NCBI GenBank assembly: GCA_902463725.1 | Contig: CABQGK010000002.1 | Span: forward strand, 234,401-298,400 | DNA length: 64,000 bases | DNA from: an uncultured Sutterella sp. | GTDB taxonomy: Bacteria; Pseudomonadota; Gammaproteobacteria; Burkholderiales; Burkholderiaceae_F | Reading direction: 5' to 3' | In this document: positions 35,835 through 43,721 of the stretch, piece after piece | Layout of the letters: the number at the start of each line of letters is the position of its first letter | Numbering within the stretch: the first letter of the stretch is position 1 | Program-made: the position numbers and the translations under genes | Notes under the pieces: generated by a model | What the model was told of the DNA's origin: nothing | Seen by the model: the letters and a program-made list of their open reading frames with translations, nothing else | The model's database searches: none

Positions 35835-36908
35835 TTATTGACGATAACCGAAGGCCACGTTGTTCGGCATAGGTAGTCCCGTGACACCGAGCGCCTGTGC
35901 TGCATGCCAGCCCCACCGGGGATCACGCAGCATCGCGCGCCCGATGTCGACCATATCGGCCTCACCCGAGCGCAAAATCGTCTCTGCCTGCACTGGCTCG
36001 GTAATCAGCCCAGCGGTAATCGTCGGCAGCCCCGTTGCCTCCTTGATCTCGGTTGCGAATTCGACTTGGTAGCCTGGGGCAACCGGAATCTCTGTACGGA
36101 TCAAGCCCCCCGTTGAAACATCGACGAAGTCAAGGCCGTGCTCTTTGCACTTTTCGATAAACGCAATCACGTCTGCGCACTGCAACCCGTCATCAACCCA
36201 GTCGGTTGCAGACACACGCATACCAACTGCGATATTTTGCGGCACACTCATCTTGACGCGATGCAGTACATCCAAGCCAAAACGCATACGCCCATCGAGC
36301 GCCCCACCATACTCATCAATACGGTGGTTAGAGAGCGGTGAGAGGAACTGATGAATCAGATAGCCATGCGCGGCATGAATCATGATTCCATCAACGCCAG
36401 CGCGCACCGCTCGCTTGGCCGCCTCACCAAATGCGTTGATGATATCTTCACATTCGTTGGGTAGTAGCTCCTTAGGGGTTGGCCACTCGGGCGCAAAAGC
36501 AATCGCGCTTGCAGCAAGCGTTCCCCACCCACCATAGAGCGGCTTCATCGGTTCGCCCGTCGTCGCACTCGTGCTCGCCTTGCGGCCCGCATGGTTGAGT
36601 TGAATGAAAATTTTCACATCGGGCGCGATATCACGCATGACGTCAATCATATGCTTGAGGCTTGCCTCGCATTCGTCACTCCAAAGTCCCAAACACGCGT
36701 CTGAGATGCGTCCATCGGGGCGGATAGCAGTCGCTTCAATGGTGAGCAGTCCCGCGCCCGAGGCCACAAGACTGCCATAGTGCACACAATGGAAAATTTG
36801 AGCAAGACCGCTCTTGGCACGATACATGCACATCGGGGGAATGGCAATGCGGTTTTTGACGGTAACCGGTCCCAATTGGAACGGCGTAAAAAGCTGAATG
36901 CTACGCAT
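35835..36908 (-). CDS. Old yellow enzyme family NADPH:flavin oxidoreductase (YqjM/NamA-like)
   Basis: The 357-residue TIM-barrel FMN protein reduces activated alkenes with NADPH. YqjM-subfamily features are the Cys in PPMCMY near residue 26, QLNHAGRKAS near residue 103, the HAAHGYLIHQFLSP motif near residue 175 with paired histidines, and SNHRIDEYGG. The ATG follows AAGGA by about 9 bases. A palindrome overlaps a TATAAT box about 160 bases upstream, suggesting control by a repressor. It sits between riboflavin genes, which would supply its FMN. Natural substrate unknown. Confidence 0.88.
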   Translation of the reverse strand: MRSIQLFTPFQLGPVTVKNRIAIPPMCMYRAKSGLAQIFHCVHYGSLVASGAGLLTIEATAIRPDGRISDACLGLWSDECEASLKHMIDVMRDIAPDVKIFIQLNHAGRKASTSATTGEPMKPLYGGWGTLAASAIAFAPEWPTPKELLPNECEDIINAFGEAAKRAVRAGVDGIMIHAAHGYLIHQFLSPLSNHRIDEYGGALDGRMRFGLDVLHRVKMSVPQNIAVGMRVSATDWVDDGLQCADVIAFIEKCKEHGLDFVDVSTGGLIRTEIPVAPGYQVEFATEIKEATGLPTITAGLITEPVQAETILRSGEADMVDIGRAMLRDPRWGWHAAQALGVTGLPMPNNVAFGYRQ

Positions 36909-37017
36909 GTTATCTGTCCTTTATACCGGCAGGCGAGCCCCTCTTCGATGAGCAGGCCGCCAAGAGGGATTGATCCGAGGCATCGCATCCTCAGAGCGCT
37001 TGGCGAGCTGGGCAGGC

Positions 37018-37076
37018 ATCACATTCAACGTGATTCCTATCGGGCAATCGTCTAATAATAGATGGGCTCTATTATA
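37018..37076 (-). promoter_or_regulatory. Palindromic operator candidates and −10 box upstream of the OYE gene
   Basis: ATAATAG (37055-37061) and CTATTAT (37069-37075) form a 21-base palindrome that overlaps a perfect TATAAT (37076-37071, minus strand). A second inverted repeat, ATCAC-N7-GTGAT, lies at 37018-37034, downstream of it. I see no good −35. Confidence 0.4.
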
Positions 37077-37186
37077 GTCCCGCCTCATTGCCGCTTTTCC
37101 ATGCTTTTCGCGCCATCTCTAACATCTCTCAAGCGCAACTTACGATATGAGCGCCTGCTAGCGCAAGCGACGCCCTATAACGCAAA

Positions 37187-37215
37187 GGGGCTCAAGGTAG
37201 ACGCACCCGAGCCCC
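37187..37215 (-). terminator. Terminator after ribE
   Basis: GGGGCTC and GAGCCCC pair around a 15-base loop; in minus-strand reading TTTGCGTT follows. It closes the nrdR-ribD-ribE operon. Confidence 0.65.
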
Positions 37216-37241
37216 ACACTTCTTCTATACCAATCAAAGAT

Positions 37242-37862
37242 TTAAAAGAACGAATCCTCATCGTTTTTAAGCGACATCATCCGCTCAATATAGCGAGCAA
37301 TGGTATCGATTTCTAGATTCACATAGCTCTGCGGCTTGAGTAGCTTAAGTGTCGTCACCTCTACGGTGTGCGGAATCAGATTGATTTCCACGAGCGTATC
37401 CAGCGCCGTGTCTTCAACGCGATTGATCGTCAGCGAGACGCCATTAACCGTAATCGAGCCCTTATAGGCCAAGTACGGCGACAACGCACGCGGCGCACGA
37501 ATCACGAGTCGCCATGATTCAGCCACCTTCTCCATGCTCTCGACCTGCCCCACGCCATCAACGTGGCCACTCACCAAATGGCCGTCAACGCGGTCTCCAA
37601 GGCGCATCGCCTTCTCGAGATTGACTTCACCAAAGGTGTCTAACCCCGTCGTCTTTGAGAGGCTCTCCGCGGAAACGTCCACTTTGAACTCTTTATCATT
37701 GACTTCAATAACCGTCATGCAGGCCCCGTTGACGGCAATGGAATCGCCAACGCGCACGTCCTCAAGTCCGAGCCCTGGGGCGAGAATCGTCAGACGCACA
37801 CCGTTGCCGAGCTTCTCTGGCTCACGGACTTTGCCGATGGCCTGAACAATACCTGTAAACAT
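37242..37862 (-). CDS. ribE: Riboflavin synthase alpha subunit
   Basis: Riboflavin synthase dismutates two lumazines into riboflavin. The 206-residue protein has the two tandem lumazine-binding repeats: MFTGIVQAIGKV with SIAVNGACMTV in the first, and VSGHVDGVGQV with GSITVNGVSLTIN in the second, beginning near residue 98. AGGAG lies about 9 bases before the ATG, inside the end of ribD. The ATG directly follows the ribD stop (TAGATG), so the two are co-translated. A terminator lies 26 bases downstream. Some databases call this gene ribC. Confidence 0.96.
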   Translation of the reverse strand: MFTGIVQAIGKVREPEKLGNGVRLTILAPGLGLEDVRVGDSIAVNGACMTVIEVNDKEFKVDVSAESLSKTTGLDTFGEVNLEKAMRLGDRVDGHLVSGHVDGVGQVESMEKVAESWRLVIRAPRALSPYLAYKGSITVNGVSLTINRVEDTALDTLVEINLIPHTVEVTTLKLLKPQSYVNLEIDTIARYIERMMSLKNDEDSFF

Positions 37863-38966
37863 CTATTTTCTCCTGAGTAAAATCGTACGCATATCGTTGC
37901 CGATAAGCTTGGTTTGCCATATCTTCCAGCGCTCAGCCTCTGCGGGCGTTGCAGGCTCGGGTAGCGCGGCGATGCTTTTGCCGGCGCCAAAAAAGCAAGG
38001 GGCCGTATAAAGCAGAATTTCATCGACAAGTCCCGCTAACAGAAACGCGCCGTTCAGGGTACTGCCAGCCTCAAGGTGCACCTCATTGACCTCTCGAGCA
38101 GCGAGCGCGTGTAGTAGCCCCATCAAATCTACGTGTTCCCCCGTAGCATCTGGCAACATCACCACTTCTGCGCCCCGCGCACGGAGCGCCTCGGCGCGCC
38201 CCTCTGGGTCAGCGGCAGCGAAAATCAGTACGCCGCCTCCCTCTAGCACACGCGCCGTAAGCGGCGTTTCACATCGCTTATCCACGAGTACACGCAACGG
38301 CTGGCGGTGTTGATCGGCAAGCCGCACATTGAGCTGCGGATTGTCACTTTTAATCGTTCCAATCCCAGTGAGCACAGCGCCAGCTTCTGCACGCCATATT
38401 TGATTATCCGCGCGCGCTTGCTCGCCTGTAATCCACATCGATCGCCCGTCGCTCAGAGCCGTACGCCCATCTAAAGTCGCCGCGACCTTGAGGCGTACCC
38501 ACGGTAAGCCCGTACTCATGCGTTTGAGAAAGCCTCGGTTAAGCCAGCTCGCCTCTTCGCTACAGACCCCCGTCGTCACCACGATACCAGCCGCCTCCAA
38601 CATACGGATACCGCGTCCTGAGACCAAGGGGTTTGGATCGAGTACAGCTACAACAACACGTGCTAAACCATGCTCAATGAGCGCTTTAGCGCAAGGCGGC
38701 GTATGTCCGTAGTGAGAACAAGGCTCAAGCGTGACATAAATGGTCGCCCCAGCCACACTTTCTCCGTGCGAGGCAGCGTCACGAAGCGCCATGACCTCGG
38801 CATGTGGTCCTCCCACAGCCTGCGTGTGTCCTGCACCAATCAGGCGTCCATCACGAACAATCACAGCCCCAACACTCGGGTTAGGCGGCGAAATTCTTCG
38901 GGCACGAGCACCCATCTCGAGTGCCGCTTGCATCCAGCGCTCGTCTTCGCTCATCACTGCCATCAA
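37863..38966 (-). CDS. ribD: Bifunctional diaminohydroxyphosphoribosylaminopyrimidine deaminase / reductase RibD
   Basis: RibD carries out two consecutive steps from the GTP cyclohydrolase II product. The 367-residue protein has an N-terminal zinc deaminase domain (HAEVMAL near residue 54 and PCSHYGHTPPCAKAL near residue 83 supply the metal ligands and catalytic Glu) and a C-terminal reductase domain from about residue 150 (VRLKVAATLDGRTA, GVGTIKSDNPQLNVR-like segment). The first ATG overlaps the nrdR stop (ATGA); two further Met codons nearby could also serve. Operon nrdR-ribD-ribE. Confidence 0.96.
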   Translation of the reverse strand: MMAVMSEDERWMQAALEMGARARRISPPNPSVGAVIVRDGRLIGAGHTQAVGGPHAEVMALRDAASHGESVAGATIYVTLEPCSHYGHTPPCAKALIEHGLARVVVAVLDPNPLVSGRGIRMLEAAGIVVTTGVCSEEASWLNRGFLKRMSTGLPWVRLKVAATLDGRTALSDGRSMWITGEQARADNQIWRAEAGAVLTGIGTIKSDNPQLNVRLADQHRQPLRVLVDKRCETPLTARVLEGGGVLIFAAADPEGRAEALRARGAEVVMLPDATGEHVDLMGLLHALAAREVNEVHLEAGSTLNGAFLLAGLVDEILLYTAPCFFGAGKSIAALPEPATPAEAERWKIWQTKLIGNDMRTILLRRK

Positions 38967-39499
38967 CGCTGTGCCTCCACCGCGGCACGAACGCGATCCA
39001 CCGTCCGCTCCGTGGTAGGTTTGGACTGAAAGTCGATCGGCAAGTCATTGTTTTCCATACTTTTTTGGATGAGCACGATAAAGGACTCTGGATCCGTAAT
39101 GTTCAGGTAAACCGAGGCAAAGCGGATGTAGGCTATCGTATCCAAACGACTCAACGCATCGAGCACAAGGTCTCCGAGGCGATTGGAACGGATTTCACGC
39201 TCGCCGGTCAAAATCATCTGTTGTTCAATAAAGTCAGCCGCATCTTCCACGCGTTCAAAGGAGACAGGGCGTTTTCTGAGCGCGAGCATCATTGAACTCA
39301 GCATCTTCTGGCGGTTGTACTCCATACGTACGCCACCACGCTTCACAATCAAGGGCATGATGAGTTGCGCGCGCTCAAAGGTTGTAAAACGCTTGCCGCA
39401 GGACAGACAACGGCGCCGGCGCCGAATCACCGCCCCTTCATCGGGCGTACGGGAATCAACCACCTGCGTATCTTTGTGCTGACAGAAGGGACAACGCAT
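38963..39499 (-). CDS. nrdR: Transcriptional repressor NrdR
   Basis: NrdR is the zinc-finger/ATP-cone repressor of ribonucleotide reductase genes. The 178-residue protein starts MRCPFCQHKD with zinc Cys3, Cys6, Cys31 and Cys34, a basic RRRRR run, and an ATP-cone from about residue 48 (IVKRGGVRMEYNRQKM). AGAGG lies 8 bases before the ATG at 39499; the frame running 19 codons upstream lacks the family start. It heads nrdR-ribD-ribE and is separated from glyA by a terminator. No NrdR box was recognised in the window. Confidence 0.97.
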   Translation of the reverse strand: MRCPFCQHKDTQVVDSRTPDEGAVIRRRRRCLSCGKRFTTFERAQLIMPLIVKRGGVRMEYNRQKMLSSMMLALRKRPVSFERVEDAADFIEQQMILTGEREIRSNRLGDLVLDALSRLDTIAYIRFASVYLNITDPESFIVLIQKSMENNDLPIDFQSKPTTERTVDRVRAAVEAQR

Positions 39500-39631
39500 G
39501 AAATGACCTCTTGCGATGAACGGCCTGCTTGCCCGAAAAGAGGGCATTGCCCCCACGTAGCAGGCAGGTCAAGAAAAACTACATGAAGTTTATCCTTACA
39601 GGCTTTTTAATTCAAGTTTCTGACACAAAAT

Positions 39632-39665
39632 AAGGGCTGTCTCTCTATTGGGAGTGACAGCCCTT
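39632..39665 (-). terminator. Terminator after glyA
   Basis: AAGGGCTGTC and GACAGCCCTT form a 10-bp stem; in minus-strand reading ATTTTG follows. It separates glyA from nrdR. Confidence 0.65.
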
Positions 39666-39715
39666 GTGTTTTTCTAGCGTGAGTGAGGACTCACTTCAGA
39701 AAAAGCATGCCGCAA

Positions 39716-40978
39716 TTAGTCGGAATAGACAGGGAAGGCCGCCGTCAAGCTAGCGACCTCAGCACGAACCCGGGCGAGCACGGCTTCATCTTCGGGCGCT
39801 TCGAGCACGTCAACAATCAGTTCAGCGACTTTACGAGCTTCCGCCACGCCAAAACCGCGTGTCGTAATCGCCGGCGAGCCCAAACGAATACCCGAAGTCA
39901 CAAACGGCGTTTCGGGGTCGTTCGGAATGGCGTTCTTATTGACCGTAATGTTGGCCGCATGCAACGCCGCCTCCGCGGCTTTACCGGTGATCTTGAGCGA
40001 GCGCAGATCCACAAGCATCACGTGGCTCTGAGTACCACCCGAGACAATACGAAGGCCCCGCTTCTGAAGCGTCTCGGCCATAGCAGCAGCATTTTCGAGC
40101 ATGCGGCGGCCGTAGTCCTTGAAGCTCGGATCAAGCGCTTCACCGAGAGCAACAGCCTTCGCAGCAATCACATGCATCAAGGGCCCACCCTGCATACCAG
40201 GGAAAACAGCGCTGTTGATTTTCTTCTCGAGATCGGAGCGAGAGAAGATCAGGCCACCACGCGGCCCACGAAGCGTCTTGTGCGTGGTCGTAGTCACAAT
40301 GTCAGCATAACCGAAGGGCGAGGGATAAACGCCCGCTGCAATGAGCCCCGCATAATGCGCCATATCGACCATGAAGTAGGCGCCCACCGTATGAGCAATC
40401 TCAGCGAAGCGCTTGAAATCAATATGAAGCGAATAGGCGCTCGCCCCAGCGATGATGAGCTTGGGTTTGTGTTCACGCGCAAGCGCTTCAACTTGGTCGT
40501 AATCAATCGCTTCGTTGGCGTCGAGCCCGTAGGGAACAACGTTGAAATACTTGCCTGAATAGTTCAGACGCATACCATGCGTCAAATGGCCACCCTCCGC
40601 CAAGGAGAGCCCCATAATCGTGTCGCCGTGCTCAAGCAGTCCAAAGAAAACCGCCGAATTAGCCTGTGCCCCCGAATGCGGCTGCACATTCACAGCCATC
40701 TCAACGCCAGCGGGTTCGCAGAAAAGCTTCTTCGCGCGCTCAATGGCGAGCGTCTCCACCACGTCAACGTTTTCGCAACCGCCATAGTAGCGCTTACCTG
40801 GGTAACCCTCGGCGTACTTATTGGTGAGCTGCGAACCTTGGGCCTGCATCACGGCGGGAGAAGCATAGTTTTCCGAAGCAATCAGCTCAATGTGCTCTTC
40901 CTGACGGGTGTTTTCTGCGACGATAGCAGCCCAAACGGCAGCGTCCGTTTTTTCAATGGTTTTTGTGCGTTTGTACAC
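39716..40978 (-). CDS. glyA: Serine hydroxymethyltransferase
   Basis: GlyA interconverts serine and glycine with tetrahydrofolate, feeding one-carbon metabolism. The 420-residue PLP enzyme has ELIASENYASPAVM near residue 33, YAEGYPGKRYYGGCE near 55, DMAHYAGLIAAG near 200, and the PLP lysine in TTTHKTLRGPRGG near residue 229. Length is normal. The glyA-nrdR-rib gene order is well known in betaproteobacteria and supports the assignment. A PEBP-family gene lies upstream. Confidence 0.98.
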   Translation of the reverse strand: MYKRTKTIEKTDAAVWAAIVAENTRQEEHIELIASENYASPAVMQAQGSQLTNKYAEGYPGKRYYGGCENVDVVETLAIERAKKLFCEPAGVEMAVNVQPHSGAQANSAVFFGLLEHGDTIMGLSLAEGGHLTHGMRLNYSGKYFNVVPYGLDANEAIDYDQVEALAREHKPKLIIAGASAYSLHIDFKRFAEIAHTVGAYFMVDMAHYAGLIAAGVYPSPFGYADIVTTTTHKTLRGPRGGLIFSRSDLEKKINSAVFPGMQGGPLMHVIAAKAVALGEALDPSFKDYGRRMLENAAAMAETLQKRGLRIVSGGTQSHVMLVDLRSLKITGKAAEAALHAANITVNKNAIPNDPETPFVTSGIRLGSPAITTRGFGVAEARKVAELIVDVLEAPEDEAVLARVRAEVASLTAAFPVYSD

Positions 40979-41077
40979 GAGAGTTCTTCCTTAATGAAAA
41001 AAGAAATAAAGAAAATTTGGTGGCAGCTACACTCACAAAAGTCTTCGCCACGCACCCAAAAGAATGTCATTACGCGC

Positions 41078-41671
41078 TTAGAGCACGATGCGTGGGTTGA
41101 GACTGTAGATGCCAATCCACTCATCCGTTTCAAGCACGTGCCCCTTCATCGCCGCTTCTGCCTCTTGCCAAGTAAAGCGCTCGGGCAGAGAAAGCGTTGC
41201 CACATCAAGCGCGATCACAATGAAGCGGTACGTGTGCCAACGTGCATCCCAAAAAGGAGGACACGGACCATCATAGCCCGAACCCGTCTCACCCATAGCA
41301 ATCTCGCCATCACGACAATAATCGTTGAGTCCAGGACGGCCAAAACCAGCGGCAAACCGATTGCTCAATGCACCCTCTGGAATTTCCCGCACCTCAGCCG
41401 GAATGTCTGTCTGCACCCAGTGAACAAACCGACGACGAGCCTGTGTTGCGGGAATCTCTCCGCGTGCATCATGCTCATCACGATTGGTTGGCACATCATC
41501 GTCAAGACACGCAATAAAGAAAGAACGGCATCCTGCGGGCACATCCGTCCAAGCTAAATGTGGATTGAGATTATCGGCATGAACGGTGCGACCATCTTTG
41601 GCAATTTTTCCATAGGCAAAGCGCTCTGGAATCGGGTGCCCGAAGAAAAAGCTGAGACTTGAAACCTTCAT
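41078..41671 (-). CDS. YbhB/YbcL-type phosphatidylethanolamine-binding protein family member
   Basis: The 197-residue protein has the PEBP fold signature: NLNPHLAWTDVP near residue 34, LDDDVPTNRDEHDARG near residue 55, RRFVHWVQTDIPA near residue 80, and GYDGPCPPFWDARWHTYRF near residue 133, the ligand-pocket region. Bacterial relatives have no established enzyme activity; cytoplasmic location is suggested by lack of a signal peptide. It is followed by glyA after 99 bases without a clear terminator, so the two could be co-transcribed. Confidence 0.85.
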   Translation of the reverse strand: MKVSSLSFFFGHPIPERFAYGKIAKDGRTVHADNLNPHLAWTDVPAGCRSFFIACLDDDVPTNRDEHDARGEIPATQARRRFVHWVQTDIPAEVREIPEGALSNRFAAGFGRPGLNDYCRDGEIAMGETGSGYDGPCPPFWDARWHTYRFIVIALDVATLSLPERFTWQEAEAAMKGHVLETDEWIGIYSLNPRIVL

Positions 41672-41720
41672 GTGACCTCCTTGAAGGCGCTACGCACAGG
41701 AGCGAGCGCCGAATGCACAA

Positions 41721-41753
41721 ACGGGGCTCGCGCCATACTGCGCAAAGCCCCGT
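41721..41753. terminator. Terminator after dtd
   Basis: ACGGGGCT and AGCCCCGT pair around a GCGC-rich loop. In minus-strand reading it follows dtd and leads into TTTGTG. Confidence 0.6.
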
Positions 41754-41758
41754 CAGTT

Positions 41759-42196
41759 TTATTTTGAGAGCCAGAACGTTGCTGGTCCGTCATTAATCAG
41801 ATTAACCTTCATGTCGGCGCCGAACTCGCCTGTCTTTGGCTCGATGCCGCCTCTTGCGCAAGCCGCAAGAAACGCTTCATACCCAGCACGCCCCTCTTGA
41901 GGCGCCGCTGCTGCCGAAAAACTCGGGCGGTTGCCGCTGGCGCAGTCTGCAGCAAGCGTAAACTGAGAAACCACCAAAAGCTCCCCACCCACATCTAAGA
42001 CCGAGCGGTTCATACGAGCAGCATCGTCTTCGAAGATGCGCAGTTTCAACACTTTATTTGCAAGCTGTTCTATGCGCTCAAGCGTATCGCCAGGTGTTGC
42101 ACAAACAAAGACCAGCAACCCACGGCCGATACTACTGCGGCGAACACCATCAATCGTGACACCCGCCTCGAGCACGCGCTGAACCAATGCCAACAT
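41759..42196 (-). CDS. dtd: D-aminoacyl-tRNA deacylase
   Basis: Dtd hydrolyses D-aminoacyl-tRNAs (and Gly-tRNA-Ala), protecting translation from D-amino acids. The 145-residue protein has the two active-site motifs: SQFTLAAD near residue 77 and the cross-subunit Gly-cisPro loop in NDGPATFWLSK at the end. The usual motif reads GPVT, so the Ala is a small departure. It begins 47 bases after tyrS and is probably in its operon, which makes sense since D-Tyr-tRNA made by TyrRS is a classic Dtd substrate. Confidence 0.95.
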   Translation of the reverse strand: MLALVQRVLEAGVTIDGVRRSSIGRGLLVFVCATPGDTLERIEQLANKVLKLRIFEDDAARMNRSVLDVGGELLVVSQFTLAADCASGNRPSFSAAAAPQEGRAGYEAFLAACARGGIEPKTGEFGADMKVNLINDGPATFWLSK

Positions 42197-42243
42197 GTAT
42201 CGTCCCTCTTAACAACGAAGCAAAGTATGACGCTACGGTGCGT

Positions 42244-43503
42244 TTAGGACACCGTCACCTTAGCCCACTTGCGCTTACCCACTTGTAGCACAAAGGTGTC
42301 GCCCTTTTTGACCTGAGCACGACGATCCGTGACCTTTTCGCCATTGATCTTCACACCGCCCTGATCAATCGTGCGGTTGGCCTCACTCGTGGAATCCGCC
42401 AACCCAGCTTCCTTGATCATGACGCCCACGGGCAATACCCCCTCGGGCGCCTCAACCGTCACCGAGGCAATGTCAGTGGGCATCGCACCCGCGCGGAAGC
42501 GCGCATTGAATTCCTCTTCGGCCGCAGCCGCTGCCGCTTCACTATGGAAGCGAGCGACCAGTTCCTTAGCAAGCAACACCTTTGCATCACGGGGGTTGCG
42601 CCCTTGGGCACATTCCTTTTTGATTTGGTCAATGTCAGCGTTACTGCGCAGACTCAAGAGATCGTACCAGTCCCACATGAGTGCATCGGAAATCGACATC
42701 ACTTTACCGAACATGTCGTTGGGCGCATCAGTAATGCCAATATAGTTGTGCTTGCTCTTGCTCATCTTGATCTGGCCATCGAGACCGACCAACAGCGGCA
42801 TTGTCAAAATACACTGCGCATCCTGTCCATACTGACGCTGCAACTCACGGCCAACCAACAGATTGAAGCGCTGGTCAGAGCCGCCAAGTTCAAGGTCAGC
42901 CTTGAGCGCCACACTGTCATAGCCCTGCATGAGTGGGTAGAGCAGTTCGTGCATCGCAATCGGGGCCTGTTCCGCGTAGCGCTTGGCAAAGTCATCGCGC
43001 TCAAGCAGTCGTGCGAGCGTGTAACGACTTGCCAGCTGGATCATACCTACCGCACCAAGCGTATTGCTCCATTCGCTGTTGTAGCGAACTTCCGTGCGTT
43101 CAATATCCAGCACCATGCCAGCCTGCGCAAGGTAGGTTTCTGCATTGGCAACGATTTGCTCATGAGAGAGCGGCGGACGCGTGGCATTGCGTCCCGAAGG
43201 ATCGCCAATGGCCGCTGTAAAGTCACCAACCAAGAAAATTACCGTATGCCCCATGTCCTGAAGCTGACGCAGCTTATTGAGCACCACCGTATGACCAATG
43301 TGGATGTCTGGGGCCGTCGGATCAAGACCAAGTTTGCAACGCAGGGGAATACCCGTCGCCTTAGAACGAGCGAGTTTCTGCTCAAACTCCGACTCAATCA
43401 AAAAGGTGTCCGTCCCACGGCGGATAAGGGCCATCTCCTCGCGGATCTCATCGGTAACCGGATATGTCGGCTTGTCTGCAGCGACAACGTTCTCTTGAGA
43501 CAT
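42244..43503 (-). CDS. tyrS: Tyrosyl-tRNA synthetase
   Basis: TyrS charges tRNA-Tyr. The 419-residue class I synthetase has the HIGH-type motif in PDIHIGHTVVLNKL near residue 67, GGSDQRFNLL near residue 208, the KMSKSKHNY motif near residue 246, and a C-terminal S4 RNA-binding domain (ANRTIDQGGVKING) from about residue 355. The HIGH variant and spacing fit the TyrZ-like subgroup. AAGG lies 8 bases before the ATG. Followed by dtd; divergent from the M23 peptidase gene. Confidence 0.97.
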   Translation of the reverse strand: MSQENVVAADKPTYPVTDEIREEMALIRRGTDTFLIESEFEQKLARSKATGIPLRCKLGLDPTAPDIHIGHTVVLNKLRQLQDMGHTVIFLVGDFTAAIGDPSGRNATRPPLSHEQIVANAETYLAQAGMVLDIERTEVRYNSEWSNTLGAVGMIQLASRYTLARLLERDDFAKRYAEQAPIAMHELLYPLMQGYDSVALKADLELGGSDQRFNLLVGRELQRQYGQDAQCILTMPLLVGLDGQIKMSKSKHNYIGITDAPNDMFGKVMSISDALMWDWYDLLSLRSNADIDQIKKECAQGRNPRDAKVLLAKELVARFHSEAAAAAAEEEFNARFRAGAMPTDIASVTVEAPEGVLPVGVMIKEAGLADSTSEANRTIDQGGVKINGEKVTDRRAQVKKGDTFVLQVGKRKWAKVTVS

Positions 43504-43721
43504 TAAATACCTTCTTCTAATCTTTTGTAAAAATGGCGGAAAAAACCAAAATATTGGAATCGCATTAGCAGAAATTCAGGCGGTTTTTCTATTGGAAAAC
43601 CCTTAGTTTTGGAGATTTTGTAACGAAAATTGTTGAATATCCGCACTCGCACCTGCAGTCTGCACTAAAATGCATCTTCAGTATTGTTCCCGTTTTTTCT
43701 CTTTTTCGCAACCCTAGCCCC

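Noticed and set aside
42544..43506. A 320-codon plus-strand frame opposite tyrS
   Set aside because: Antisense shadow of a conserved aminoacyl-tRNA synthetase.
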